A stretch of 64,000 nt of DNA, from contig JAGPXD010000001.1 in assembly GCA_020746995.1 (NCBI GenBank), positions 4,836,001-4,900,000 of the forward strand. Direction: 5' to 3'. Positions 35,884 through 44,996 of this stretch are shown in pieces (positions within the stretch are counted from its first letter, which is position 1; each line of letters starts with the position of its first letter). The stretch is from Plectosphaerella cucumerina (taxonomy: Eukaryota > Ascomycota > Sordariomycetes > Glomerellales > Plectosphaerellaceae). The position numbers were made by a program, and so were the translations under genes. The notes under the pieces were generated by a model. The model ran no database searches. It was not told the DNA's origin and worked only from the letters and a program-made list of their open reading frames with translations.

Positions 35884-36342
35884 ATATGGGGACTTGTGGT
35901 TTAGATGTTGCATCTCCAAGGGCGTTGTGGTTAGTACAGGATCTAAAAGGCCATCAGGCCAGACCTTGGATATATCAAAAGTGTCCTACCTCTCTGTCAA
36001 CACACACGGCAGACGACGAATGACTTTGTGTTTTGCAAGCTTCTTCTCCATTTGATGAACGAGTCCGCCATTGCCCCTTGCTAGTCCCCTATGATACATG
36101 AATAATCGCCCAAACGCCTCCCTCTCAGACGAGAACCTCGCCGAGGCAAGCTCAGTACTTGCAGCCAGGAAAAAAAACAGGCAAAAAACGCGAACCTCGG
36201 GATCCCCTCCTGATCCTCATGCAATGGCCGAACGTCATGTTGATCATCATGTCAGTCTCGGCCTCCGATTTCGTGCAATCATCCAAACGTGATCCCCCTC
36301 TTCCACCCTTCATAGGCCAACACCAATGGCCGCTCACGGCTT
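35884..36342. other. Intergenic between convergent genes
   Basis: 3' regions of PRO2 and the TACC gene. Nothing else recognised. Confidence 0.6.
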
Positions 36343-38688
36343 CTAGTCGCCGCGGCCCCGGTAGTTGCCCATCTTCTCGATTGAGCTCATGATGCCGCTT
36401 CGCGGGCCGAAGCCGCTTCCCGGCCTCGGGAGCCCGCCAGCGTGTCCGCTCCTGGTCCTCTCGTGGTGTGCCGCCGCCGCACCGGCTCCGCGGCCGGGCA
36501 TGACGATGGAGCTGCCCGGGGCCTTGAGCCCGGAGATCCTGGAGGTGCTACCACGCAGGTTCTCGGAGGGCATCTGGACCCGAGAGACGGCTGGTGTCCT
36601 GGCCTTGGCCGGGGTCCTGTGCTGTACCGGGGCTGGTGTCGGTGCTGGCGCCGGTGCCTGCTGCTGCTGTGGCTCCGGCTCCCGCCTCCTAGCCGGGGTC
36701 TGCTGCTCCGCGGCCGCGAGGCTCTGCATCGACATCATCTCCTCGGCCAGCTGGACGAGCTCGCCCTTCTCGACGCGTTCGTGCTCGAGCAGCGTCCTCA
36801 GCTCCGCGTTGTCGTCCTTGACCGTGCGGACCATGGCCTCGAGCTTGGTGACTTCGGCGCCGAGTTCCTTGATCTGAGCGGCGTCGCGGATCGCCTGTGC
36901 CTTGCGCTCCTCCTCGGCCGCCTGGTCCTGCGGGTTGAGGCGGGTCATGGTCGCGTCGCGGCCCAGGCGGAGCCTCTCGTTCTCCTCGCCGAGGTCCTCG
37001 ATCCGGTTTTCCAGTTCGCGCACCCTCTTCTCCCAGCGGTTCTCGTAGCTCTTCTTGAGGGCCTGCACCTTTGTCTCGTGCTTGCCCTTGTAGAGCGCGT
37101 GCAACTCGCGGGCCACCCGCTCGACAGCCATCTCGACCTCCTTGGCCGAGTTGGCTCCGGGACTCTTGTTCTTAGCTCCCTCCTCGGAGGCCTTTCCGGC
37201 GCGCATGCCTGCGAGCTTGCTCTCGGCGTCCTGGGCCATCGACTCGGCCGCTTCGCGCCGGGCCTCGCTCTCGGAGAGCTTGTATTCGAGCTCCTCCCGG
37301 TCGCGCTGGCTGTGGACAATCTCTTCCTTGATGCTGCGGAGGATGGACTCCATCTCACGACCGCGCTTCTCCCAGAGCTCCTTCTCGCTCGTAACCTGTT
37401 CCTTCTCAGAGCTCATCTCGCGCATCTGTTCCAGCGACTGGCCCACGCGCTTCTCGGCATCGCCCACCGCCGTCTTCAGAGCCATGACTTCGGCCTCCTT
37501 GCCGCTAAGCGAGGCTTTTAGACTGCTGATCTCGGAGAGGAAGTTTGACTTCAAGCTCTCCAGCTCCCTCGGGGTAATGGTGGGGACGCTGCGGGGGGTC
37601 GGCAGGGGAGGGATGTCAAAGTCGAGGAGGTTGGGCATATTCCGTGACGGTGTGGCGGGGACGCCGTTGCTTCCATCTGACCGCTGTGACGGCGCTCCAG
37701 CGTGCTTGTTGGGCGACCTCGCGGGGTGCCGCAGGGTATCAAAGTCCATGAGCAGGTTGGTGGTGTTGCCCGAAGCGTCGGGATGGTAGCTCATGGGTCG
37801 GGGGTTACGGCCCGGCGAGGGGTCGTGCCGGGGACGGGGAGTGCTGCCGTCCAGCATGGACAGCCTGCTGGTCGGGCTGTTGTTCAGTCGCGCGAGCATG
37901 GTCATGTTGGGAACGGAGGAGAAGTTGCTGAAGGTGCTCATGACAGTGTCGTCGGGGCCGGCGTAGTCCTCGTTCTGCACTTCGACCTCATGGTGGATCT
38001 GGGTGCCGTTGGACATGTTGTCGTCGTCCAGCGAGGCGTAGGAAGAATCTTCTGGCGCATTTGCGTCGGGCATGGCGCTGTCCTCGTCTTCGAAAATCTC
38101 AATCGCGCGGGTGAGGCCCTGATTGTCCCGCAGAACATCGTCCAGGCTGACCTTGCGAGGGCCAATTGCCTCGCGCTGCGGAGATTCCGAGGAAGATGCA
38201 TTGCTCGAATTGTCCTGGCTATCTCTTCTCGGCGACTCGACGACGTCGTTGAGCGGGTTGCTGACGCGGATGGGGAACCGCTTCTCGGGGGAGAGGATGC
38301 TTTTTCGGGAGCCGCGCGCAGGGGAGGCCATCCTTTCGGGGGTCGGGTCATTTGTCGTGAGAATCTTGAGGGGCGACAGCTCGTTTCCCGACATGATGCG
38401 CGAGTGGCGCTGCTTTGAGGGCGTCATGTTCTCCTTGTCGAGCGATCTCGCGGAAATGTCGACGGTCGAAAGAAAGGGGGAGCTGGAGCTGGAGGCAGAC
38501 GAATCGTCAAGGTCCCCGCCAGTAGTAGGAGCGGCAGTGTGAGTGATTGTGGTGGTGGTGCCGCCAGGGGTGCTAGACTGCTCCGTGTGCCAGGCGAGGA
38601 CTTCGTACTGGTCGCGGAGACGGTTCTTCGAGAGCGGTGAAGGTAGGTTGAGGGTAGAGGCTTTGGCTGGTGACAGCGGCGAAGCCAT
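36343..38688 (-). CDS. Fungal TACC-type coiled-coil protein
   Basis: Single-exon gene of 781 codons. The ATG at 38688 is chosen because it gives MASPLSPAKASTLNLPSPLS; 22 more in-frame codons lie upstream but look like leader. The N-terminal half is disordered and Ser/Pro-rich with many possible CDK sites (SP/TP), including TPSKQRHSR and SPLKILTTNDPTPER. From about residue 375 to 650 a long coiled coil runs, starting TPRELESLKSNFLSEISSLK. Its core at about 512-576 (EVEMAVERVARELHALYKGK, HETKVQALKKSYENRWEKRV) is what I remember as the fungal TACC domain family. The tail is Pro/Gln/Arg-rich. TACC-family proteins load microtubule polymerases of the XMAP215 class at spindle poles and plus ends (fission yeast Alp7); that role is inferred from the family. 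Confidence 0.75.
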   Translation of the reverse strand: MASPLSPAKASTLNLPSPLSKNRLRDQYEVLAWHTEQSSTPGGTTTTITHTAAPTTGGDLDDSSASSSSSPFLSTVDISARSLDKENMTPSKQRHSRIMSGNELSPLKILTTNDPTPERMASPARGSRKSILSPEKRFPIRVSNPLNDVVESPRRDSQDNSSNASSSESPQREAIGPRKVSLDDVLRDNQGLTRAIEIFEDEDSAMPDANAPEDSSYASLDDDNMSNGTQIHHEVEVQNEDYAGPDDTVMSTFSNFSSVPNMTMLARLNNSPTSRLSMLDGSTPRPRHDPSPGRNPRPMSYHPDASGNTTNLLMDFDTLRHPARSPNKHAGAPSQRSDGSNGVPATPSRNMPNLLDFDIPPLPTPRSVPTITPRELESLKSNFLSEISSLKASLSGKEAEVMALKTAVGDAEKRVGQSLEQMREMSSEKEQVTSEKELWEKRGREMESILRSIKEEIVHSQRDREELEYKLSESEARREAAESMAQDAESKLAGMRAGKASEEGAKNKSPGANSAKEVEMAVERVARELHALYKGKHETKVQALKKSYENRWEKRVRELENRIEDLGEENERLRLGRDATMTRLNPQDQAAEEERKAQAIRDAAQIKELGAEVTKLEAMVRTVKDDNAELRTLLEHERVEKGELVQLAEEMMSMQSLAAAEQQTPARRREPEPQQQQAPAPAPTPAPVQHRTPAKARTPAVSRVQMPSENLRGSTSRISGLKAPGSSIVMPGRGAGAAAAHHERTRSGHAGGLPRPGSGFGPRSGIMSSIEKMGNYRGRGD

Positions 38689-39238
38689 TATTTGTGACGT
38701 TTCTTCTCGAGGGGGAAAAGGGTATGTCTTGTTGTGCTTCTGGAGTGAATACAAGTGCTGGTGTTTTCTGGAAGCAATCAGGTTCTGGATGACGGGATGA
38801 AAAAGGGTACGAGCCCGTCATGTGGGCGCGGCACTTGAGATGGCATTCGCCCACGCGTTGTTGACCCAGCAACTGCCCTGGCTCGTGGTTGCACAGGCCA
38901 TCCGTTGGATTCCTCAGGGCCTGCTTCCACTGAAAGCCGTTGAAATCCAGGGGCGCCGACCCCACCGCGAGGAAACAAGCACAGTGCACAAAGGGGCACC
39001 GTGGGCCACCCTAACTTGTTTGCCCGACACCTCATGGGACGATGGAACCTTGGGACGAGCCCGTCAGAGCCCGTCAAAGGCAAAATTGAAGTAAGGGCGG
39101 CACAGACATTGGATGATCAAGCCGCCAGGGAGAAAGGGTTGCAGAAGCCACTCCCGCCCTGACTGAGACTGTCTTTCGTTTGCGCAAGTCTGCAACGATT
39201 CTTCTAACCAGGGAAGCAAACAGCAAAAAGCAAAAGAT
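38689..39238. other. Intergenic upstream of TACC gene
   Basis: Promoter and leader of the TACC gene. Otherwise no recognisable feature up to the tRNA terminator. Confidence 0.5.
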
Positions 39239-39325
39239 TGATTCGAGGGAGGCTCGATCTCCCGACCTTCAGTGAACCATCCGTAGATGTTAGACTGACG
39301 TGATAACCAACTACACCATCAAACC
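39239..39325 (-). tRNA. tRNA-Val(AAC) with 13-nt intron
   Basis: Read on the minus strand: acceptor arm GGTTTGA pairs with TCGAATC (two G-U pairs), discriminator A, then TTTT at 39232-39235 as Pol III terminator. The A box TGGTGTAGTTGG is canonical. The anticodon stem TCAGT/ACTGA encloses the loop CTAACAC with anticodon AAC. The loop is interrupted one base 3' of the anticodon by TCTACGGATGGTT (13 nt), the normal tRNA intron position. The T arm is GGGAG/CTCCC with loop ATCGAGC, where A replaces the nearly invariant T54. Mature length without CCA is 74 nt. The T54 change raises the chance of a weak or decaying copy. Confidence 0.85.
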
Positions 39326-39828
39326 AATTGATATGGTGAGATCAGGGAGGAGGCATTCTGGATTCAGGCAGGAGGCATTTTGGATTCCGGCTACTGGTAG
39401 TGGGAGCTCACACACGGAGCCCTCGAACCCATGTACACCTGATCGTATCTGCCAATGGTTGTACTGGTATATATTCGGATAGATACTTCTTCCCAGATAA
39501 GCTTCCCATGGTCCATCATCTCAGACACCACACATTAGCGCAGGGGCAGAGCGTAGATCCGTCTTCGTTCCGTCGTATCCGATCGCTGACACCAACCACA
39601 GCCCGGTCGCTGTTGGCGGCACAAATACAAAGAGCCACGCCCATGCAGAAAATACAAGGTATCTTTGTCGCCAGCAAGACAAACGCTCCGCTCTGCCTGT
39701 ATAGATATCGACAACGCCAGTCGGCCTGTGGCCTCGCTCAACGCAATGTGACATAGGAAACACGCCCTGCAAAACAGCCAGACGAGGAAAACATTGACAA
39801 ATGAAAAGAGACAACCACCATCAGATCC
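39326..39828. other. Intergenic between tRNA-Val and SPX gene
   Basis: Holds the region upstream of the tRNA and the 3' region of the SPX-domain gene. A short direct repeat lies at about 39350-39385 (GGAGGCATTCTGGATTC and GGAGGCATTTTGGATTC), just outside the tRNA 5' end. Nothing else seen. Confidence 0.6.
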
Positions 39829-41358
39829 TCAGGCCGCGTTGCCCACGACGAGGATCAGGAGCATGCCGTTGAAGACACACGAAGCCACGAAGGTGGTCCA
39901 GACGGCCGCCTGATACATGATGCTCATGGTACCCGTCCTGAGCATCATGGCGCCCAGTCCGACACAGGCACAGAACAGCGAGGCAACTACGCCGACTGTG
40001 ACGCCAGCGTCAACCTCGACGCGCAATCTGTGGCGCCCGGTAGCAAGAAGAATGCTGGCAACCGCGAGGAGCACGAAGGACGCAGCAAATGCACCGATCG
40101 TCGACCAGGAGAGCACCTCTTCGCGATACCGCTCGACTCGTTGCTCGTTGACACTCGGCAGCGCGTAGTACCCTGCGAACCCGGAAAACGGCAAGTTCTC
40201 CTCGGAGCTGGCGTACTCGATGTCCTCGTCTGTATCGTTGTTGAAGGGCGAGATGCCGCCGTACGGTGCGCCCCGGGCGGTGTCTTCGGAAGAGAGCAGC
40301 GGTCTGTGGGCCGTGTCGTCATCCGTACGGTCTCTAGACGAGAACCACGAAGTGGCAAGCTGCAGAGGCCTTCGGATGATGGCCCGGACCGAGTTGAGAC
40401 CTGGGAAGCTATCGTCCGCATCAGGGTCGATGTAGATGGCATATTCATCGTCGCCGCGGTCGCTGCCGTTATCGTATTCGTTCCAGTACTGCGCCTGAGG
40501 GGGCGGCAGCTCGAGGAACCTCGGTGGCCGGCTGCCTTCTTGTACGCCACGCTCGCGCTGCATCCGTGGTGATGGTGGTTCTGCAGTCGAGGGGGAGCTG
40601 GGCTCGCTGAAGTGGGCCGTCGAGTCGCGGAGGCGTCGCATTACCTCCTCGTATCGGTTTTGCAAGTGGGTGAAGTCACGGCGCACGAAGCTCTTCGGGT
40701 TCCATAACACGTTCTCGCGGAATCGAACGCCCAGGTTTGGCGAGCCTGTCCACTTCTGCAACTAGGAGTCAGCACGAATGTCGTAACACGGGGGGGTGCG
40801 TGGTAGCCAGGAAACCCACCTTGTACTTCTTCGTGATCTTCCGGAAAGCCTCGGCCTGCGCCTTGATGAATCGCGACAGGGCGAGAATCTCCTCCTCGCA
40901 GCGGAGCAGGTCTCGCTCATACTTGGAGAATCTCCTTTGCCTCTTCAGGCTCACCCGGGGAGACCCGTCTCCATCGCACTTGTCGATCAGGCGGCCGATG
41001 AGGTCGCTGAGAGATTCGAGCCTCCTGTGGATTTCGTCGGCTTTGCTGCTGACGAAGAGGTCGACCCGGTCGTGTTGATTGCACAGCTCGAGATAGAGTC
41101 TGTCCTCGAACTTCTGGAGCGCATGGTCCTGCTGGCCCGGGATGGCCATGGCCGTGGCCTGACTGCGTGTTGTGTGGACCTTGATCTCATGCTTCAAGGC
41201 ATTGTAGTCGATGTTATCTGCACGGGAGGGCGGGCCTGCGTTAGAACCTTCCAATTCTCGGAACGATGCTGATGGGGGTGCATTGGCGGCGCGGGGCGAA
41301 ACGTACGAAGGCTCCATTCCGGGACAGACGCTTCCTCCAACTGGTCTCCGTATTTCAT
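39829..41358 (-). CDS. SPX-domain membrane protein, Vtc5-like
   Basis: Exons on the minus strand are 41307-41358, 40820-41217 and 39829-40755, giving 458 aa. The first exon supplies the diagnostic SPX start MKYGDQLEEASVPEW, and the next continues HNIDYNALKHEIKVHTTRSQ. SPX spans about residues 1-165, with FEDRLYLELCNQHDRVDLFV and a basic KRQRRFSKYERDLL helix ending KAQAEAFRKITKKYKKW. Its lysines (KKYKKW region) form the inositol-pyrophosphate pocket in known SPX domains. A disordered acidic linker follows, then three membrane helices in the last 100 residues (SWSTIGAFAASFVLLAVASI and two more), like the DUF202/VTC membrane module. There is no polyphosphate-polymerase tunnel domain, so it is not Vtc2 or Vtc4. 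A vacuolar role in phosphate storage, as for yeast Vtc5, is inferred. Confidence 0.85.
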
Positions 41359-42583
41359 GGCAAATAAAAGACAAGCGCTCGACTAATTGACCAGCGGTCA
41401 AGGAGCGCAAAGGGGGGATTGAGACACGTAGAAGCCAATTGCTCTACGACGACGCCAATCGCGACGCGGGAAGAAGAGAGCTTTGCGGCTTTCTTGGCAG
41501 GCGGGCTGGCTTAAGAGATGGCCGGGGGGGCGGATGCCGGGGGGCGGATTGGGCGTCGAAAGCCCGGTAGGTGGTTGCAGCGTCCACTGACTGATCGCTG
41601 GCACGTTCGAACCCCCGCGACGTGGCTGTGGCCGTCTCAGGGACAATGACGCAAAGAGTGTTCGGCGGCGTCGGGGGTGCGACCCTCGTGCAAGTTTTGC
41701 CGGTCGCAATTGGGTGGGTGTGGAAGGGCGAAGCGAGAGGGGAACCACGGCAACCGGCTGTAGAAACCTGCAGGCGAGACGGAAGTGACGACGGGGCGAT
41801 TGAGGATGACGATGGATGACTTGTCGTTGTAGGACGAGGACGAGGAGGGATGTGTACAAGGAGTGAAAAACAGGTCTTGGCCAAAGAGTCTGGGGAGGAC
41901 GACCTGGAGTAATTGGGCGAAGCGATTGGGCGGCAACAGGTTCAGGAAGAGCCGGAGCGAGAAGATGCGACGGCACGCCGGGACTTGCAAGGTGAAGGAG
42001 GCTGTGTTTTCTTATCTACCGAGGCGGGTGTGGTACGGTAGCAGAATCGGCTGGCCTCCTTGATCCATGCTAGCAGATGTTGGTCAAAAGCTTGGACTGG
42101 GTTGGGTTGGAGTCATCCTCGTAATAAATAAGGGCGGGCAAGCACCAAGACGCAAGCTGCGCGACTGGGGGGAGAAATCACGACGGGCCCGGCCGGGGGA
42201 CGGAAGCAGGACTTTCAGACTGCGAGGAATGGCCCAAAGACCTGGCCTGGGCACGCCACATGCCGCCATCAGCACCCACACCACCACCGCTACCGCTACC
42301 GCTGGACGTCCCCCCCACTGCACCTCCTTCCCCTCTACCGGCTGCCCTGGCGAGCCTGGCCGCCCGCTGTGCAGTGTGCATGCAGGAAAGCGGTGCCTGT
42401 GAAATGCACCGGCGCGCGCCCGCGAGACAGGGGAGGCCCTGCATCCCATCTTCGTCCGGCTCCTGACTCCTGAAGCACCGCGACCAGTGAACGACAGGCG
42501 CCCGCCTCCTAGCGCATCTGCCACTTTGTCTTGGCCAGATATGGTTAAACTGCCACCCACCCGTCTCGGATCTCCTCAGGAAG

Positions 42584-42628
42584 CCCCTCTGGGCCCCTCT
42601 GCCCCCTCTGCCCCCTCTGCCCCCTCTC
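42584..42628. repeat. 9-bp tandem repeat (CCCCCTCTG)
   Basis: Three near-perfect units of CCCCCTCTG preceded by two imperfect units (GCCCCTCTG, GGCCCCTCTG) in an otherwise gene-free stretch. Likely replication slippage in C-rich DNA. Confidence 0.85.
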
Positions 42629-44819
42629 GCCGGTCCGTCTTCCGATGAGTTCCTGGTGGGCGCGCAACCGACGGGAGCCAGGCGAGGCCACCACCCACGA
42701 TGCCCCCCGGTTCAGTGAACGGGGCCTCAAGCAATCCGAGTTCCGACCCACGACATGACAAGGGGAGGGGAAAACCCAGGCCTGACGCGGCTCTGCTCTG
42801 CGTCGTCGTCACTGCATTGCATCCTCGTATGCATCTCGTTCATTGCTCGACACCTTCCAAACCTCGGCTGTGCCAGAGGAGGAAGGAGGGCACGTGGGCA
42901 AGATTATCTTCTCGACTTCACGCGCGCCCGCAAATTACCCTGGTTTGCCCGACCCTCCCTCCACTGTGCTGCTCACGGGGGTCTGGAGAACTTGTTACTG
43001 ATACCGGAGCCATGCAGGTCGGGGACGGAGTCTTCTGCTAGCGCAAAGGCCCGACTGATATGATGTGACCCTCTCTGTTTCTGTTGCTAGGTACCCGCCA
43101 AAGAATGTTAAGAGGCAGGAGGTGGCAGAGACCATTTGGCTTGCTGGCTGACTCGGCATGAGCCGGCGGCGGCGTTTCTACAACATTGCGGCCACTGAGG
43201 CGCAGCTTTCAGTCGGTCGGCCCGCTTCAAATTGATAGCACTCCAGTGTCCTCAGACCGTTACTCGGGCTCTCCCCGACTCAGGCCATCCAACGGAATTC
43301 CACGTCCCGGCGCATCCAAGGCTCAGCGACTCAGTCACGACACCCGTTGCTGGCGCTTTCTCGATGGCCGATCGATCACTCTCACACCTGATCCCCCCCG
43401 CCACTTCTTCTGCCCAACGGGAAAATTATTGCCCCCTGGGCCCTGGGTACCAACGGACACCCCTGATATCTCGGCGTCTTCTGCGTCTGGCCTCCTCCGC
43501 CGCCGTGCATCTTTCCCCTCTTGCGAGCGCATCTCTCGGCTCACCGGCACCGGACAAGGATCTTTTCTGCGCTCATCCCCTTGGTATTTTCGCCACGGAG
43601 TTAGCAAGGAGTGTCGCGGGGCCGACGGCAACCATTTCGGCCGGGCCCCCAACCTCTGAGATCCGGGATCCCCAGTGTGTGTCCAGGGTCTCCAGGAGAG
43701 CAGTGAAGCGCCTACGACTCGTAGGTCGTCACACCTGTGGCCTATCATTTTAGACGGCGACTCATGGCCCCCGACTTGAGCCTCTCCCCAGATCATTGCC
43801 CAGTTTGCCTGGGCTCTCTGACTAGCGGTCCTCCTGAGAATTCCGGGGACGGACTTCAGCCCTTTCGCCAGGCCCCGACCCGTGAGCAGGGCCAGGGTCG
43901 TGAGACCTGGCTATACGGCGCGACCCGCAGACACCTGAGCAGAAGGCGAATCCCGGCACAGCTGAGCCGAAGATTTGAGTGAGCTGAATGAGGCATTCGA
44001 GCACGTGTCTGCCTTCTGCATCGAGAGTGGTTGAAAGAAGCCCGCAGAAAACGGGCGTCGCTCGGGTAAATTGGGGGAGAAGAGTCTGCCGGCCAATGGC
44101 ATGACACCAGTGACAACACTGGCACGCGAGGCAGCCAACCAACTGACACCTGCCCACCGCCCACCGACGCACGGCCAGTAGCGGCAGGGCTCGTGTTTCG
44201 AAGGGCCTGGCAGGGTCCATCAACAACATCTATTTTGCCTGGACTCCTCACGGGAACTCCACAGTCTTCCGCAGTGCGTCGCGGCGTGTGCTCCGCGGGG
44301 CAGAGGGGGGGCTGCGAGTCACAGAGCAGGGTCCCGGTCTGATATCGTGACTCAGGACAGTGAGAGATCTTAGTCGTGAGGTTCGTTGTCCTATAAGGCT
44401 GCAGGTAGAAGTTTTCACCGCGGGGATGGTAATCCGCGGATGGGGCACATCCTCGAGCGGAAGCCGAGGGGATTCGGCCGGATGGAGTGCAACGGGCTAT
44501 GAATTGGAGATCCGCTGCAGCATGGAGACGACGAAGAACCGCTATGATGTCGGTTGGTGCTGATAGAGCATGACAAAGAAATGGACCTGTGTCGACCTCG
44601 GCGGAAACATTTTATCTCTCCAATTCTCCAATTCTCAAGAAGCAACGTGGTCTCGTAGGCCCACCGGCTGCTGGACGAGGCCAGTCGAGAAATATGCAAG
44701 TTGGAGAGGAACAAGCTTCATGGAGGGTCAGCCACTCAATGTGGCACGGCTGGTTCAGCCTCACCAGTGCTGAAGAGGCTTGATGAGTAATATCAAGCTG
44801 CCAGCCGGTGCCACCGCTG

Positions 44820-44843
44820 ATTGGCCAATTCTTTTCGGCCAAT
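44820..44843. promoter_or_regulatory. CCAAT-box cluster upstream of MPP10
   Basis: The palindrome ATTGGCCAAT (44820-44829) gives a CCAAT box on each strand, and a further CCAAT lies at 44839-44843. They sit about 155-180 bp before the MPP10 start, a usual place for sites of the fungal HAP/CBC complex. Use in vivo is not shown by sequence. Confidence 0.5.
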
Positions 44844-44996
44844 CCCGTGCAAGCTACGACATCGTGAAGTCGACCTTTTACGGTGGGGTCCGAATTTTTT
44901 TTTGCCTGGACGAAAGCCACCACGGCGCGGCGCTTCACGGACCACACGGCCTCGACTCCAAACCCAAAACGACACCCTCTTCAACGAAGAAGAGCC

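Larger units (their letters stand above)
41359..44996. other. Gene-free stretch, 3.6 kb
   Basis: Divergent region between the SPX gene and MPP10. Both proximal parts will hold promoters; the plus strand of about 42.2-43.4 kb is C-rich and holds the tandem repeat listed separately. ORFs of 110-192 aa overlap on both strands without domains. No tRNA, snRNA or transposon was recognised. Confidence 0.45.

Noticed and set aside
36442..37521. 359-aa plus-strand ORF
   Set aside because: Antisense shadow of the TACC coiled coil; Leu/Val/Arg repetition mirrors Glu/Lys codons.
44883..44996. Upstream in-frame start for MPP10
   Set aside because: Adds 38 residues without family resemblance; the ATG at 44997 has better context.
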